Below, piece by piece: positions 31,055-38,292 of a DNA stretch of 50,229 nt (positions within the stretch are counted from its first letter, which is position 1; every line of letters begins with the position of its first letter). The notes under the pieces are model-generated. The model made no database searches. It was not told the origin of the DNA and was given only the letters and a program-made list of their open reading frames with translations. Source of the DNA: an uncultured Oscillospiraceae bacterium (GTDB lineage: Bacteria; Bacillota; Clostridia; Oscillospirales; Acutalibacteraceae); contig USCI01000006.1 of assembly GCA_900553255.1 (NCBI GenBank), forward strand, positions 1-50,229, in the 5' to 3' direction. A program made the position numbers and the translations under genes.

Positions 31055-32260
31055 TTATTCTACACGGACGAGCCCGTCGGTGTACAGTGTCCCGCAGGGC
31101 AGGGGGGTGGGCAGCGCCAGCGCATACAGGTCGGCCGCTCTTGCTTCCAGCGCGTACAGCCCGTCGGCTTCCTTACCGAGCAGGGAGCGCTGGGACACCC
31201 GGGTGAGCAGCGGAACCTTGGCGGCCTTGGCGGCGCTGAGGATTTCCCGTCCGCGACCGTTCATCCCGAGCACCCGCAGGTAGGGCGGCGTCCGGCCTTC
31301 CCAGCCGGCCGGGATGTCCAGGAACGCCGACCAGATCAGCCGGCGGATCCGGGTGAGCGGGTAACGCTTGGTTTTTACCCGGCTTTCGAGCTCCTCGAGT
31401 GTTCCGGCGGTGCTGACCGCCTCGTACAGCCGGTTTTCGATCCCCTCGGAGATGCCGGGCAGTTTGGCCAGCTCCTCGCGGCTCATCCGCCGCAGCTTGG
31501 CCAGCACCGCCCGCTCGAGCAGGCGGACATCTGCCGGGCAGTGCCCCTGCGCGGCCGCGGCGCTGAGGATTTCCATCGAGGCGGCGGGTAGGAACGGCGC
31601 AGCGGCCACCAGCCGGCCGGCCTGCGCGAGGGTGCGGATATAGCTGGCGGATGCGGTGTCGCCGAGCGGGTACGTCTCGTCGTGCCCCGCTCCGAAACGG
31701 GGGATGGTGTAGGGCACAATCGGCGAATCCAGCCGATGCAGCGCCTTAAGGTATTCGATGCCCAGGGTGTTGTTGGGGGAGGAAAACAGTTCGGCTGTCC
31801 GGTTACCGGCGATTTCCTGTACGGCGCGCTGCCGCGCTTCCGGGAAGGATATGCCGTAGTCCAGGTGGTAGCGCAGTAGCTGGGCAAAGCGGTCGGTGGA
31901 CAGGCAGTCGGCAGCCTTCTGCAGTGCGGCAATGTCGCCGCTTTCGCTGCCGAAGCTGATGATGTCCACGCAGCCGAGTGCGTCGAGCGCGCTGACCATG
32001 CCGAAGGCAAAGCCCTCGGCCGAGGCGAGCGACCACGGCAGCGGCAGCCCGATCACCAGATCCGCACCGCCGGCGAGCGCCATACGCACCCGGTCGCCCT
32101 CCGGCAGCATGGCCGGTTCCCCGCGCTGGGTGAAGCAGCCGCTCATCACGGCGACAATATGGGTCGCGCCGCCCCCGTCTTCATCGCGTGTGCGCGCGAT
32201 ATGGTGGGCATGCCCGTTGTGGAAAGGGTTGTATTCCGCCGCAATGCCCGCAATTTTCAT
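31055..32260 (-). CDS. tmcAL: tRNA(Met) cytidine acetate ligase
   Basis: A 401-residue nucleotidyltransferase-fold enzyme (old name YlbM). It activates acetate with ATP to acetyl-AMP and forms N4-acetylcytidine at C34 of elongator tRNA-Met, securing AUG decoding. Motifs are MKIAGIAAEYNPFHNGHAHH (the HxGH nucleotidyl-transfer site), VAVMSGCFTQRGEPAML, GADLVIGLPLPWSLASAE, FGSESGD and SSPNNTLGIEYLKAL. Four codons upstream there is a GTG in frame (32272); the ATG at 32260 gives the family N-terminus. It is divergent from acetate kinase, so two acetate-using enzymes share one intergenic region. The C-terminal third is helical as usual. Confidence 0.94.
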   Translation of the reverse strand: MKIAGIAAEYNPFHNGHAHHIARTRDEDGGGATHIVAVMSGCFTQRGEPAMLPEGDRVRMALAGGADLVIGLPLPWSLASAEGFAFGMVSALDALGCVDIISFGSESGDIAALQKAADCLSTDRFAQLLRYHLDYGISFPEARQRAVQEIAGNRTAELFSSPNNTLGIEYLKALHRLDSPIVPYTIPRFGAGHDETYPLGDTASASYIRTLAQAGRLVAAAPFLPAASMEILSAAAAQGHCPADVRLLERAVLAKLRRMSREELAKLPGISEGIENRLYEAVSTAGTLEELESRVKTKRYPLTRIRRLIWSAFLDIPAGWEGRTPPYLRVLGMNGRGREILSAAKAAKVPLLTRVSQRSLLGKEADGLYALEARAADLYALALPTPLPCGTLYTDGLVRVE

Positions 32261-32332
32261 CGAAAGCCCCACATCCTTTTCCGTAACCGGCCGAAAACCG
32301 GCGGCTTTGTGTACATTTGTGCAGGATAACCC

Positions 32333-32361
32333 TTGTCAAACGCCGCGTTTTGGGCTATGAT
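32333..32361 (+). promoter_or_regulatory. Promoter of ackA
   Basis: TTGTCA (32333-32338), 17 nt, TATGAT (32356-32361); both hexamers five of six. The leader to the ATG is about 110 nt. Confidence 0.75.
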
Positions 32362-32423
32362 AGTCTATCGGACAGACTGCTCTATTTTCTTCAGTATACC
32401 GTGTTTCGGCGTAAAAATCAATC

Positions 32424-32455
32424 TTGACGGGCGTTAAGAGCTTACCGCTCGTCAA
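32424..32455 (+). other. Hairpin in the ackA leader
   Basis: TTGACGGGCG/CGCTCGTCAA (32424-32433 with 32446-32455, one wobble) continues after one mismatch into TAAG/CTTA. The 32-nt near-perfect symmetry ends six nt before the ackA ribosome site, so it could be an operator or a translation- or stability-controlling RNA stem. Confidence 0.5.
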
Positions 32456-32478
32456 AGAAACGGAGAGAAAAGAAAAGT

Positions 32479-33684
32479 ATGAAAATTCTGGTCATCAACG
32501 CGGGCAGCTCCTCACTGAAATATCAGCTGATCGACACCCAGGGTGAAAAGGTGCTGGCCAAGGGCAACTGCGAGCGGATCGGCATCGACGGCAAGCTCAC
32601 CCATAAGACCGGGGACGGCCGGGTGGTGGTGATCGAAGAGGCCATGCCGGATCATACGGCGGCGTTCGCGGTGGTTAAGAGGGCGCTGACCTCCGGCGAG
32701 GGCAAGGTGATTGAGGATTTGCATGAGGTGGCGGCGATCGGCCACCGTGTGGTGCAGGGCGGCTCGAAATACGACCGCTCGGTGCTCATCGACGACCAGG
32801 TGATGCAGGACATCGCGGACTTTGCCGCCCTTGCGCCGCTGCATAACCCGGCGCATCTGCAGGGAATCCGTGCGGCAACAGCTGCTTTCGGCAGCGAGGT
32901 GCCGCAGGTGGCGGTGTTTGACACCGCATTCCACCAGACCATGCCGGCAAAGGCGTATATGTTTGCGGTGCCGTATGCGTATTATGAAAAATACGGTGTG
33001 CGGCGCTACGGCTTCCACGGCACGTCCCACCGCTTTGTGTCGCAGCGCTGCTGCGAGCTGCTGGGCAAGCCGGACGGCAAGGGTACCCGCATCATCACCT
33101 GCCATCTGGGCAACGGGTCATCCATCGCCGCGATCCAGGACGGGAAGGTCATCGACACCACGATGGGGCTTACCCCGCTCGACGGCCTGATTATGGGTAC
33201 CCGCTGCGGGACGATCGACCCGTCGGTGGTGCTGTTTTTGATGGAAAAGGAAGGGCTTTCCGCCAAGGAGATGGACGAGATCCTCAATAAAAAATCCGGT
33301 ATGCTCGGCGTATCCGGCGTATCGAGCGACGACCGCGACATCCAGGCCGCCAAGGAGGCCGGAAACGCCCGCGCCGCGATGGTGCTGGATATGCGCACCT
33401 ACGAAATCATCAAATTCATCGGCGGCTATGTGGCCGCGCTCGGCGGGGTGGACGCGATTGTGTTTACGGCCGGCGTCGGGGAAAACCAGCAGAGCATCCG
33501 TTCGGATGTGCTGGAGGGGCTTGCTTACCTGGGTATCCGGGTGGATTACGAGGCCAATAAGGCGCGCGGTGAAGAGGTGGAGATCACCACCCCGGATTCG
33601 GCCGTGCGCAGCTTTGTGATCCCGACGAATGAGGAACTGGTGATCGCCAGGGATACCCGGGCGATCGTTGAGGCGCTGGCGTAA
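32479..33684 (+). CDS. ackA: Acetate kinase
   Basis: A 401-residue ASKHA-fold enzyme that makes ATP and acetate from acetyl phosphate, the energy-yielding end of acetate fermentation. Both signatures are intact: VINAGSSSLKYQLID (residues 4-18) and RRYGFHGTSHRFVSQR with TCHLGNGSSIAAIQDGK; the C-terminal FTAGVGENQQSIRSDV and GTRCGTIDPSV also fit. Lengths match the family (about 400). The ATG at 32479 has GGAGAG upstream. A phosphotransacetylase gene, its usual partner, is not in the window. It is divergent from tmcAL, and the tRNA deacylase follows 64 bp downstream. Confidence 0.97.
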   Translation: MKILVINAGSSSLKYQLIDTQGEKVLAKGNCERIGIDGKLTHKTGDGRVVVIEEAMPDHTAAFAVVKRALTSGEGKVIEDLHEVAAIGHRVVQGGSKYDRSVLIDDQVMQDIADFAALAPLHNPAHLQGIRAATAAFGSEVPQVAVFDTAFHQTMPAKAYMFAVPYAYYEKYGVRRYGFHGTSHRFVSQRCCELLGKPDGKGTRIITCHLGNGSSIAAIQDGKVIDTTMGLTPLDGLIMGTRCGTIDPSVVLFLMEKEGLSAKEMDEILNKKSGMLGVSGVSSDDRDIQAAKEAGNARAAMVLDMRTYEIIKFIGGYVAALGGVDAIVFTAGVGENQQSIRSDVLEGLAYLGIRVDYEANKARGEEVEITTPDSAVRSFVIPTNEELVIARDTRAIVEALA

Positions 33685-33748
33685 GGCCGGCTTTTCCGCG
33701 GCGCCGGGACTGCCGTGGGAGCGCAAGCAGGGAGCGGGAAAAAACGAA

Positions 33749-34237
33749 ATGGATAAAGCGGAAGTTTACGCGTATTTGGACAGCCGGCATATAGGCTATG
33801 AGGTTACGGAGCACGAGGCGGTGTACGGCATGGGCGAGCTGTCCTCGGTCGCCCTCCCTTACCCGGGGGCGGATGCCAAAAACCTTTTTGTGCGGGACGA
33901 TAAAAAGCAAAGCTATTACCTGATTACAGTGAAGGGCGATAAGCGGGTTGACCTGAAGGCGTTCCGGCAGAAGAACCATACGCGGCCCTTATCCTTTGCC
34001 GCGCCGGAGGACTTGCTGGCGATTCTGGGGCTGGTGCCGGGTTCTGTCTCGCCGTTTGGCCTTCTGCACGATGGGCAGGGCCGGGTGCAGTTCTTTTTGG
34101 ACCGGGCGTTTTTGCAGCCTCCCGGGGTCATCGGCATCCATCCCAATGACAATACGGCGACGGTCTGGCTCAAAACCCCGGACCTGATCGGCCTGCTGGA
34201 GGAGACCGGGCATACGGTGAACCTCACGGATGTGTAA
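33749..34237 (+). CDS. YbaK/ProX-type aminoacyl-tRNA deacylase
   Basis: A 162-residue protein of the prolyl-tRNA synthetase-associated (INS-like) domain family, trans-editing enzymes that hydrolyse misacylated tRNA, usually Ala-tRNA-Pro. Motifs are VYAYLDSRHIGYEVTEHEAV, then PGADAKNLFVRDDKKQSYYL with the conserved catalytic-region Lys in AKNLF, VPGSVSPFGLLHD and IHPNDNTATV. The ATG at 33749 gives the family N-terminus; 27 additional in-frame residues upstream lack similarity. It probably shares the ackA transcript. Substrate choice (Ala versus Cys on tRNA-Pro) cannot be fixed by reading alone. Confidence 0.9.
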   Translation: MDKAEVYAYLDSRHIGYEVTEHEAVYGMGELSSVALPYPGADAKNLFVRDDKKQSYYLITVKGDKRVDLKAFRQKNHTRPLSFAAPEDLLAILGLVPGSVSPFGLLHDGQGRVQFFLDRAFLQPPGVIGIHPNDNTATVWLKTPDLIGLLEETGHTVNLTDV

Positions 34238-34250
34238 TACGAATAAAGCA

Positions 34251-34285
34251 AAAAGCCGGAAGCGTCAAACGCTTCCGGCTTTTGC
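34251..34285. terminator. Bidirectional terminator after the deacylase gene
   Basis: A perfect 14-bp stem AAAAGCCGGAAGCG with its complement (34251-34264 with 34270-34283), loop TCAAA, with A residues before and T residues at the end. It serves the plus operon and the convergent DUF378 gene. Confidence 0.9.
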
Positions 34286-34297
34286 CGTCCGTCCGGA

Positions 34298-34519
34298 TCA
34301 GTGATTGCTGTCGCGATGTTCGAGCAGCTCTTCCCGGTCACGGAAAAACAGGGAAATACACCAGATACCCGCCAGCGCCACGATCGTATAGATCACGCGG
34401 CTGACCGCAGCACCCTGTCCGCCGAATGCCCACGCCACGATATCGAACTGGAAGAGGCCAATACTACCCCAGTTCAGGGCGCCGATGACCACGAGGATCA
34501 GAGCAATTCTGTCCAGCAT
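34298..34519 (-). CDS. DUF378 small membrane protein
   Basis: A 73-residue protein with two membrane helices (about 3-24 and 40-60). MLDRIALILVVIGALNWGSI then GLFQFDIVAWAFGG and VIYTIVALAGIW are typical of the DUF378/YuzA family. A short charged tail (RDREELLEHRD) lies on the cytoplasmic side. Function is unknown. The ATG at 34519 has an excellent AAGGAGTGA site. Upstream is a short GCCGCC-TT-GGCGGC stem (34558-34571) in its leader; I found no clear promoter. Confidence 0.88.
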   Translation of the reverse strand: MLDRIALILVVIGALNWGSIGLFQFDIVAWAFGGQGAAVSRVIYTIVALAGIWCISLFFRDREELLEHRDSNH

Positions 34520-34670
34520 GCGTCTTCACTCCTTAGATCATTTGACGTTTCTGTTAGCCGCCTTGGCGGCCAGATCGAATAATATGGCTTATTCAATCGG
34601 GTTTAGTATGGACTGATTTACAAGGATTATACCGCTGCCGAAAATAAAAAAACTGTGTCGAATGGATTTT

Positions 34671-34934
34671 TTATCCATCGCCGCAGTCTTTTTCGATCAA
34701 ATCCTCCAGGGACACCTGAAAAACCCGTGCAAAAGCCGTCAGCTCGATATCGGTGACAAAGCGCTGGCCGCTTTCGATGCGCTGCACGGCATTTTTGTCC
34801 AGATCCAGCCCTTCGAGCTGCAGCCGGTCCGCGAGCGCGCGCTGCGATACGCGCGGCGTCATCTGCTTGCGCAGCGCGGCGATGCGGCGGCCGCATAGGT
34901 TCAGCGTGCCGTCGCGGTTGCGGTTTTTATACAT
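34671..34934 (-). CDS. XRE-family HTH regulator
   Basis: An 87-residue DNA-binding protein. The helix-turn-helix runs GRRIAALRKQM, RVSQRALADRLQLEGLDLDK and NAVQRIESGQRFVTDIELTAFARVFQVSLEDLIEKD. The basic N-terminus (MYKNRNRDGTLNLCG) is a feature of a Clostridial XRE subgroup. An in-frame ATG at 34961 overlaps the operator; the ATG at 34934 has AGGTGAG upstream and is preferred. It is divergent from a 77-residue protein across 115 bp holding two TGACA-N9-TGTCA sites, so autorepression and control of that gene are likely. A stem with a following T run (34662-34678) overlaps the stop and may terminate it. Confidence 0.88.
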   Translation of the reverse strand: MYKNRNRDGTLNLCGRRIAALRKQMTPRVSQRALADRLQLEGLDLDKNAVQRIESGQRFVTDIELTAFARVFQVSLEDLIEKDCGDG

Positions 34935-34955
34935 AAGCCCACACTCACCTAAATT

Positions 34956-34974
34956 TGACATTTAGTAATTGTCA
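34956..34974. promoter_or_regulatory. Operator 1, TGACA-N9-TGTCA
   Basis: TGACA (34956-34960) and TGTCA (34970-34974). The right half is part of the -35 box (TTGTCA) of the plus-strand gene, so binding would block that promoter. Confidence 0.7.
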
Positions 34975-34997
34975 TTTAATTTAGTATATGGTATAAT
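34969..34997 (+). promoter_or_regulatory. Promoter of the 77-residue protein gene
   Basis: TTGTCA (34969-34974), 17 nt, TATAAT (34992-34997) preceded by TGG. A near-consensus, extended -10 promoter. Confidence 0.8.
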
Positions 34998-35008
34998 AAA
35001 GGCAAATA

Positions 35009-35027
35009 TGACATGCAATAAATGTCA
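35009..35027. promoter_or_regulatory. Operator 2, TGACA-N9-TGTCA
   Basis: TGACA (35009-35013) and TGTCA (35023-35027), same arms and same 9-nt spacing as operator 1. It lies just after the plus-strand transcription start; 53 bp separate the two sites, about five helical turns. Confidence 0.7.
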
Positions 35028-35049
35028 AAAAAGGAAAGGTGGGACAGGA

Positions 35050-35283
35050 ATGCAGCTGGCGGAGGAACTGGTCACCCATGCGGTGGGGCAGCAGGTGCTG
35101 CAATGGCTGGAGACGGCGCGCCTGGACTATGCCGCGCTTGCACGGCAGCAGGCGGTGCGGATCCTGGCCGAGATTCAGGCGGTGATCCAGGATGAGGTGA
35201 TCGACGATTATACCCGTGTGGACCGCATCGTGGACATTTTTTTGCGGTATGAGATCGACAGCGGTACCTGTCATATGGTGTAG
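35050..35283 (+). CDS. Small protein of unknown function, divergent from XRE regulator
   Basis: A 77-residue, mostly alpha-helical, acidic soluble protein with no signal or membrane helix. It starts MQLAEELVTHAVGQQVLQWL and ends VIDDYTRVDRIVDIFLRYEI then DSGTCHMV. The ending (DD-x(2)-[RC]-[VI]-[DE]-[RE]-IV-[DE]-IF ... [SG]-G-[TS]-x-H) recalls short proteins I have seen in Clostridia, but I cannot name the family. The ATG at 35050 has AAGGAAAGGTGGGACAGGA upstream. It is the only gene between a near-consensus promoter with two operators and a strong terminator, so it is made under tight control of the XRE protein. Function unknown. Confidence 0.75.
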   Translation: MQLAEELVTHAVGQQVLQWLETARLDYAALARQQAVRILAEIQAVIQDEVIDDYTRVDRIVDIFLRYEIDSGTCHMV

Positions 35284-35287
35284 AAAG

Positions 35288-35326
35288 AAAAGGCCGATGC
35301 AAAAGTATCTTTTGCATCGGCCTTTT
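35288..35326. terminator. Strong bidirectional terminator
   Basis: A perfect 18-bp stem (35288-35305 with 35309-35326), loop TAT, A run before and T run after. It ends the 77-residue protein gene and the convergent dehydrogenase gene. Confidence 0.93.
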
Positions 35327-35339
35327 TGCTATACGGCCT

Positions 35340-36305
35340 TTATGGCGCGGGAGCCTCCACCCGGTTGAGCCGTTCGCCGCGGACAAATGCATCCACATTT
35401 TGCACGGCGATTTCGAGCAGCCGGCGGCGGGTGTCCAGCGGCGCCCAGGCAATATGCGGCGTGATGATGCAGTGCGGCGCGTCGAGCAGCGGGGAGTCCG
35501 CGGGCAGCGGTTCGCTGTCCGCCACGTCGACCGCGGCGCCGGCGAGCTTTCCGCTGCGCAGCGCATCCCGCAGCGCCGCCTCATCGATCAGCGGCCCGCG
35601 CGCGGTGTTGATCAGCATTGCGCCGTCCTTCATGCGGGCGAGCGTATCGTGGTTGATCAGCCGCCTCGTTTCGTCGGTCAGCGGGCAGTGCAGCGAAACC
35701 ACATCGCTTTGGGAAAACAGCGTGCCGGCGTCGACAAACTGTACATCCGCACCTGGCTGTGCGTCGGGATGCCGGCTGTAGACGAGCACCCGCATCCCGA
35801 AGGCGGGCGCGATAGCGGCGACCGCCCGGCCGATCCGGCCGAAGCCGTATATGCCGAGGGTTTTGCCTTCCAGGGCGATCTGCGGGGTGTTCCAGTAGCA
35901 GAAATCCGGGCACGACGACCAGTCACCGGCGTGTACGCTGCGGTCATGCTCGCCCACGTGGTGACACAGCTCCAGCAGAAGAGCAAAGGTAAACTGGGCG
36001 ACCGAGCGGGTGGAGTAGGCGGGGATGTTGGTCACCGCAATCCCACGCGCCGCGGCCGCGGACAGATCCACGACGTTGTAGCCGGTGGCAAGCACGCCGA
36101 TGTAGCGGATCTGCGGGCAGGCACCGAGTATTTCGGCGGAGATGACCGTTTTGTTGGTCAGCACCAGCTGCGCGTCGCCGATATGGGCGACCGTGTCGGA
36201 TGGAGCGGTGTGGGCGTAGACCTGTACCTCGCCGAACGCCCGCAGTCCGTCCCAGGAGAGGTCGCCGGGGTTTACCGCGTGACCGTCAAGAATCACGAGC
36301 TTCAT
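35340..36305 (-). CDS. D-2-hydroxyacid dehydrogenase (glycerate/hydroxypyruvate reductase-like)
   Basis: A 321-residue NAD(P)-dependent dehydrogenase. The Rossmann motif TLGIYGFGRIGRAVA (about residues 148-162), a catalytic Arg in INTARGPLIDEAAL (about 233), Glu in ADSEPLP (about 262) and His in ITPHIAWAP (about 281) make a complete active site. The overall pattern is nearest to glycerate dehydrogenase/hydroxypyruvate reductase, but D-lactate or other 2-keto acids cannot be excluded. The ATG at 36305 has GGGAG nine nt upstream. It follows an SGNH esterase by 14 bp and is co-transcribed with it, suggesting use of a sugar-acid or deacylated compound; that link is inferred. Confidence 0.9.
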   Translation of the reverse strand: MKLVILDGHAVNPGDLSWDGLRAFGEVQVYAHTAPSDTVAHIGDAQLVLTNKTVISAEILGACPQIRYIGVLATGYNVVDLSAAAARGIAVTNIPAYSTRSVAQFTFALLLELCHHVGEHDRSVHAGDWSSCPDFCYWNTPQIALEGKTLGIYGFGRIGRAVAAIAPAFGMRVLVYSRHPDAQPGADVQFVDAGTLFSQSDVVSLHCPLTDETRRLINHDTLARMKDGAMLINTARGPLIDEAALRDALRSGKLAGAAVDVADSEPLPADSPLLDAPHCIITPHIAWAPLDTRRRLLEIAVQNVDAFVRGERLNRVEAPAP

Positions 36306-36319
36306 CGGAATATCTCCCT

Positions 36320-37303
36320 TCAGGCATTTGCAAACAGTTCCCGGCGCAGGATCCCGGTCAGATGCCCGGCAATCTCGCGGTGGCCGTCGCGCAGCGGGTG
36401 CAGCGGTTCGACAGGCACCCACCCGGTGGAATCGATAAACAGGACGTCGCAGCCGTTTTCCCGGTTGTACGCCGCCACCATCGCCCCCAGATCCTTTGCA
36501 AACGCGCCGCAGAAGGCGCTCAGCGCAATCAGCCTTGCCTGCGGATGGGTGCGGCGGATAAGATCGAGCAGCCGGCGGTAACCGGCGATGTAGTCTTCCG
36601 CAGAGGCGCCGCGGTCGTTCGCACCGTGGTTAATCAGGATGTAGGCCGGCGGTGTGGGATACGTCATCGGCATGTCTGCAAAGCAATACGGATAAGCATC
36701 TTCGGCTTTGGGCACGCTGCCGCAGCCGCCCCTCGTGATGCCCACCGCGCCGTAGCCCATCATCAGCGGGCGCAGTCCGAGCGCTTCGGCGGTCAGCCAG
36801 GCGTAGGTCGCGGTAACGTCATCCATGTAGGGACGGTTGAGCCAGCCGTTGGCATGGACGTTGCATTCTGCGTCGATGAGCACGCCTTCGGTGATGGAGT
36901 CGCCCACAAATTCGATCACCGGCCGTTCGTCCGCCGGCAGTCCGGCCGGAGCGTCCGCCTCCAGCCCGCAGAAAGCGATTTTGCCGATGAGCGGCTGGTA
37001 CCAGCGGTGGTGCATCTCTACGGATCCCTTATAAATCACGGTGACCACATGCTCGCCGTCGTCCGGCGCGGCCACCCGCAGATAGGGGGAGAGCGGCGCC
37101 TCGACCCGTGCGCCGCCGTCGACGTTGATCCAGACGTGCGGATAAGGGTGCTCGTTGAACTCCAGGTTGAACTGCAGCCGCGCCATCCGTCCGCGGAAGG
37201 CGGCCTCAATGGTTGCGCCGGCCGCCGTGGCGCAGGCGGTATTGTTCCAGACGCCCCACCGGCCGGTCAGGCGGACAGATGCGTCGGTATAGGGAATGAA
37301 CAT
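36320..37303 (-). CDS. Two-domain SGNH/GDSL hydrolase, CE2-like esterase
   Basis: A 327-residue protein without signal peptide. Residues about 1-120 look like a beta-sandwich (RLTGRWGVW, AAFRGRMARLQFNLE, VEAPLSPYLRVAAPDDGEHVVTVIYKG). Residues about 128-325 are an SGNH hydrolase: block I VIEFVGDSITEG with the nucleophile Ser, block III NHGANDRG with the oxyanion Asn, and block V HPLRDGH with the catalytic His. This bimodular layout matches carbohydrate esterase family 2-type deacetylases. With no export signal it probably acts on cytoplasmic oligosaccharides or sugar esters. The ATG at 37303 has GGAGGAGG upstream. It is first in an operon with the hydroxyacid dehydrogenase. Confidence 0.85.
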   Translation of the reverse strand: MFIPYTDASVRLTGRWGVWNNTACATAAGATIEAAFRGRMARLQFNLEFNEHPYPHVWINVDGGARVEAPLSPYLRVAAPDDGEHVVTVIYKGSVEMHHRWYQPLIGKIAFCGLEADAPAGLPADERPVIEFVGDSITEGVLIDAECNVHANGWLNRPYMDDVTATYAWLTAEALGLRPLMMGYGAVGITRGGCGSVPKAEDAYPYCFADMPMTYPTPPAYILINHGANDRGASAEDYIAGYRRLLDLIRRTHPQARLIALSAFCGAFAKDLGAMVAAYNRENGCDVLFIDSTGWVPVEPLHPLRDGHREIAGHLTGILRRELFANA

Positions 37304-37620
37304 AAATTTCCTCCTCCAAACGATTTTGCAGCGGAAAATCTCTCCTGATCATACCGCCTCACGGGTGTGAAGTCAAGAGCAAAATGGGGGGCCGTCCGCA
37401 TAGGCCCCGTGGGCAATTTTGCTTGCCGCTTTTTTGCCTACTTTTCACGCTTGAAAAAGTGGGTGGCTGCCCGCCATCCGGTAAAAACGTGCTGCCGATG
37501 GATACTTGCCTATCGATTAGGCGAGGGATCTTTTTCGGTCTGGAGTGATCAGTCCGAACGTCCTCACCGCTATTAAACCACAGCGATTCCGTCATCGTAC
37601 AATTAAAACGCGGTCAAACA
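37304..37620. other. Gene-free 317-bp region with a repeat relic
   Basis: No open frame with a ribosome site was found. Between 37432 and 37465 is CCTACTTTT, eight bases, then AAAAAGTGGG, an imperfect stem of a type I associate with dispersed Clostridial repeats. GCCTA-TCGAT-TAGGC (37507-37521) is a short palindrome. The rest, including the promoter expected for the minus-strand SGNH operon, shows no clear signal. Confidence 0.4.
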
Positions 37621-37656
37621 AAAAACACCCGGGAACTATTTGTTCCGGGTGTTTTT
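37621..37656 (-). terminator. Terminator of the V/A-ATPase operon
   Basis: Arms AAAAACACCCGGGAAC and GTTCCGGGTGTTTTT (37621-37636 with 37642-37656) around a 5-nt loop; the stop codon of the D-subunit gene lies in the stem-loop. T residues follow on the minus strand. Confidence 0.88.
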
Positions 37657-38256
37657 CTGCGCTTTGATAACCTTCAGGCGGGAGAAATCCTCCCGCTCCT
37701 TTTCCTCGAGTGAATCGGTGATGTACTTGACCGTGGAGGTCAGGCGAGGGATGATGATGTTTTTCAGCGCATTCGCCCGCTTTTGGGTTTTGTTGACCGC
37801 TGTAGCCAGGCGGTACACGCTGTTTTCGACCTCTGCCAGTTCGGCGGTCAGCTTTTTCACCTCGTCGAAGCGGATATAAGCCTCATCCACGAGCGCGCTC
37901 GACGAAACAAAGCCGTAGTTGAGCTCCACCGGCTGCGGGTCGAGTTTCACAATGGGGATTTCCACCCCCATGACGCTGCGGCTGCTCAGGCTCAGCCCGT
38001 TTTCCACCGGCACCGCCGCCGCGATGTCGGCGCAGATGCCGTGTGCAACGTTGGCGCGCTGCAGGGCGAGATAGGCCTTGGCATAGCCGTCGTCGATACG
38101 GGACTGGATCGACGCGGCGCGGTCGATGAGCGCCATCATTTCCCGCACGATGATATTGCGTTTGCGGTCGAGCAGCTCAAAGCCGACCCGTGCGAGATCG
38201 AGGGATTTTTTAGTGTTGATCAGATTGCCTTTGGTGGGGAATACCTGTTCCGCCAA
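37636..38256 (-). CDS. atpD: V/A-type ATPase subunit D (central stalk)
   Basis: A 206-residue coiled-coil rotor subunit that connects the A3B3 head to the membrane ring. It begins FPTKGNLINTKKSLDLARVG then FELLDRKRNIIVREM, and ends KRANALKNIIIPRLTSTVKY and ITDSLEEKEREDFSRLKVIK, the two long antiparallel helices typical of subunit D. The start is TTG at 38256, preceded by AAAGGCGGTGA at good spacing; no better ATG exists. Last gene of the nine-gene operon, 36 bp after subunit B, with the stop codon inside the terminator. Confidence 0.95.
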   Translation of the reverse strand: MAEQVFPTKGNLINTKKSLDLARVGFELLDRKRNIIVREMMALIDRAASIQSRIDDGYAKAYLALQRANVAHGICADIAAAVPVENGLSLSSRSVMGVEIPIVKLDPQPVELNYGFVSSSALVDEAYIRFDEVKKLTAELAEVENSVYRLATAVNKTQKRANALKNIIIPRLTSTVKYITDSLEEKEREDFSRLKVIKAQKNTRNK

Positions 38257-38292
38257 GCTGCGTCACCGCCTTTCTTCCGAGATGGTGGCTGA

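Noticed and set aside
37367..37576. A 69-codon open frame in the gene-free region before the ATPase operon
   Set aside because: No ribosome site, and its sequence overlaps a repeat-like stem; better explained as non-coding repeat relic.
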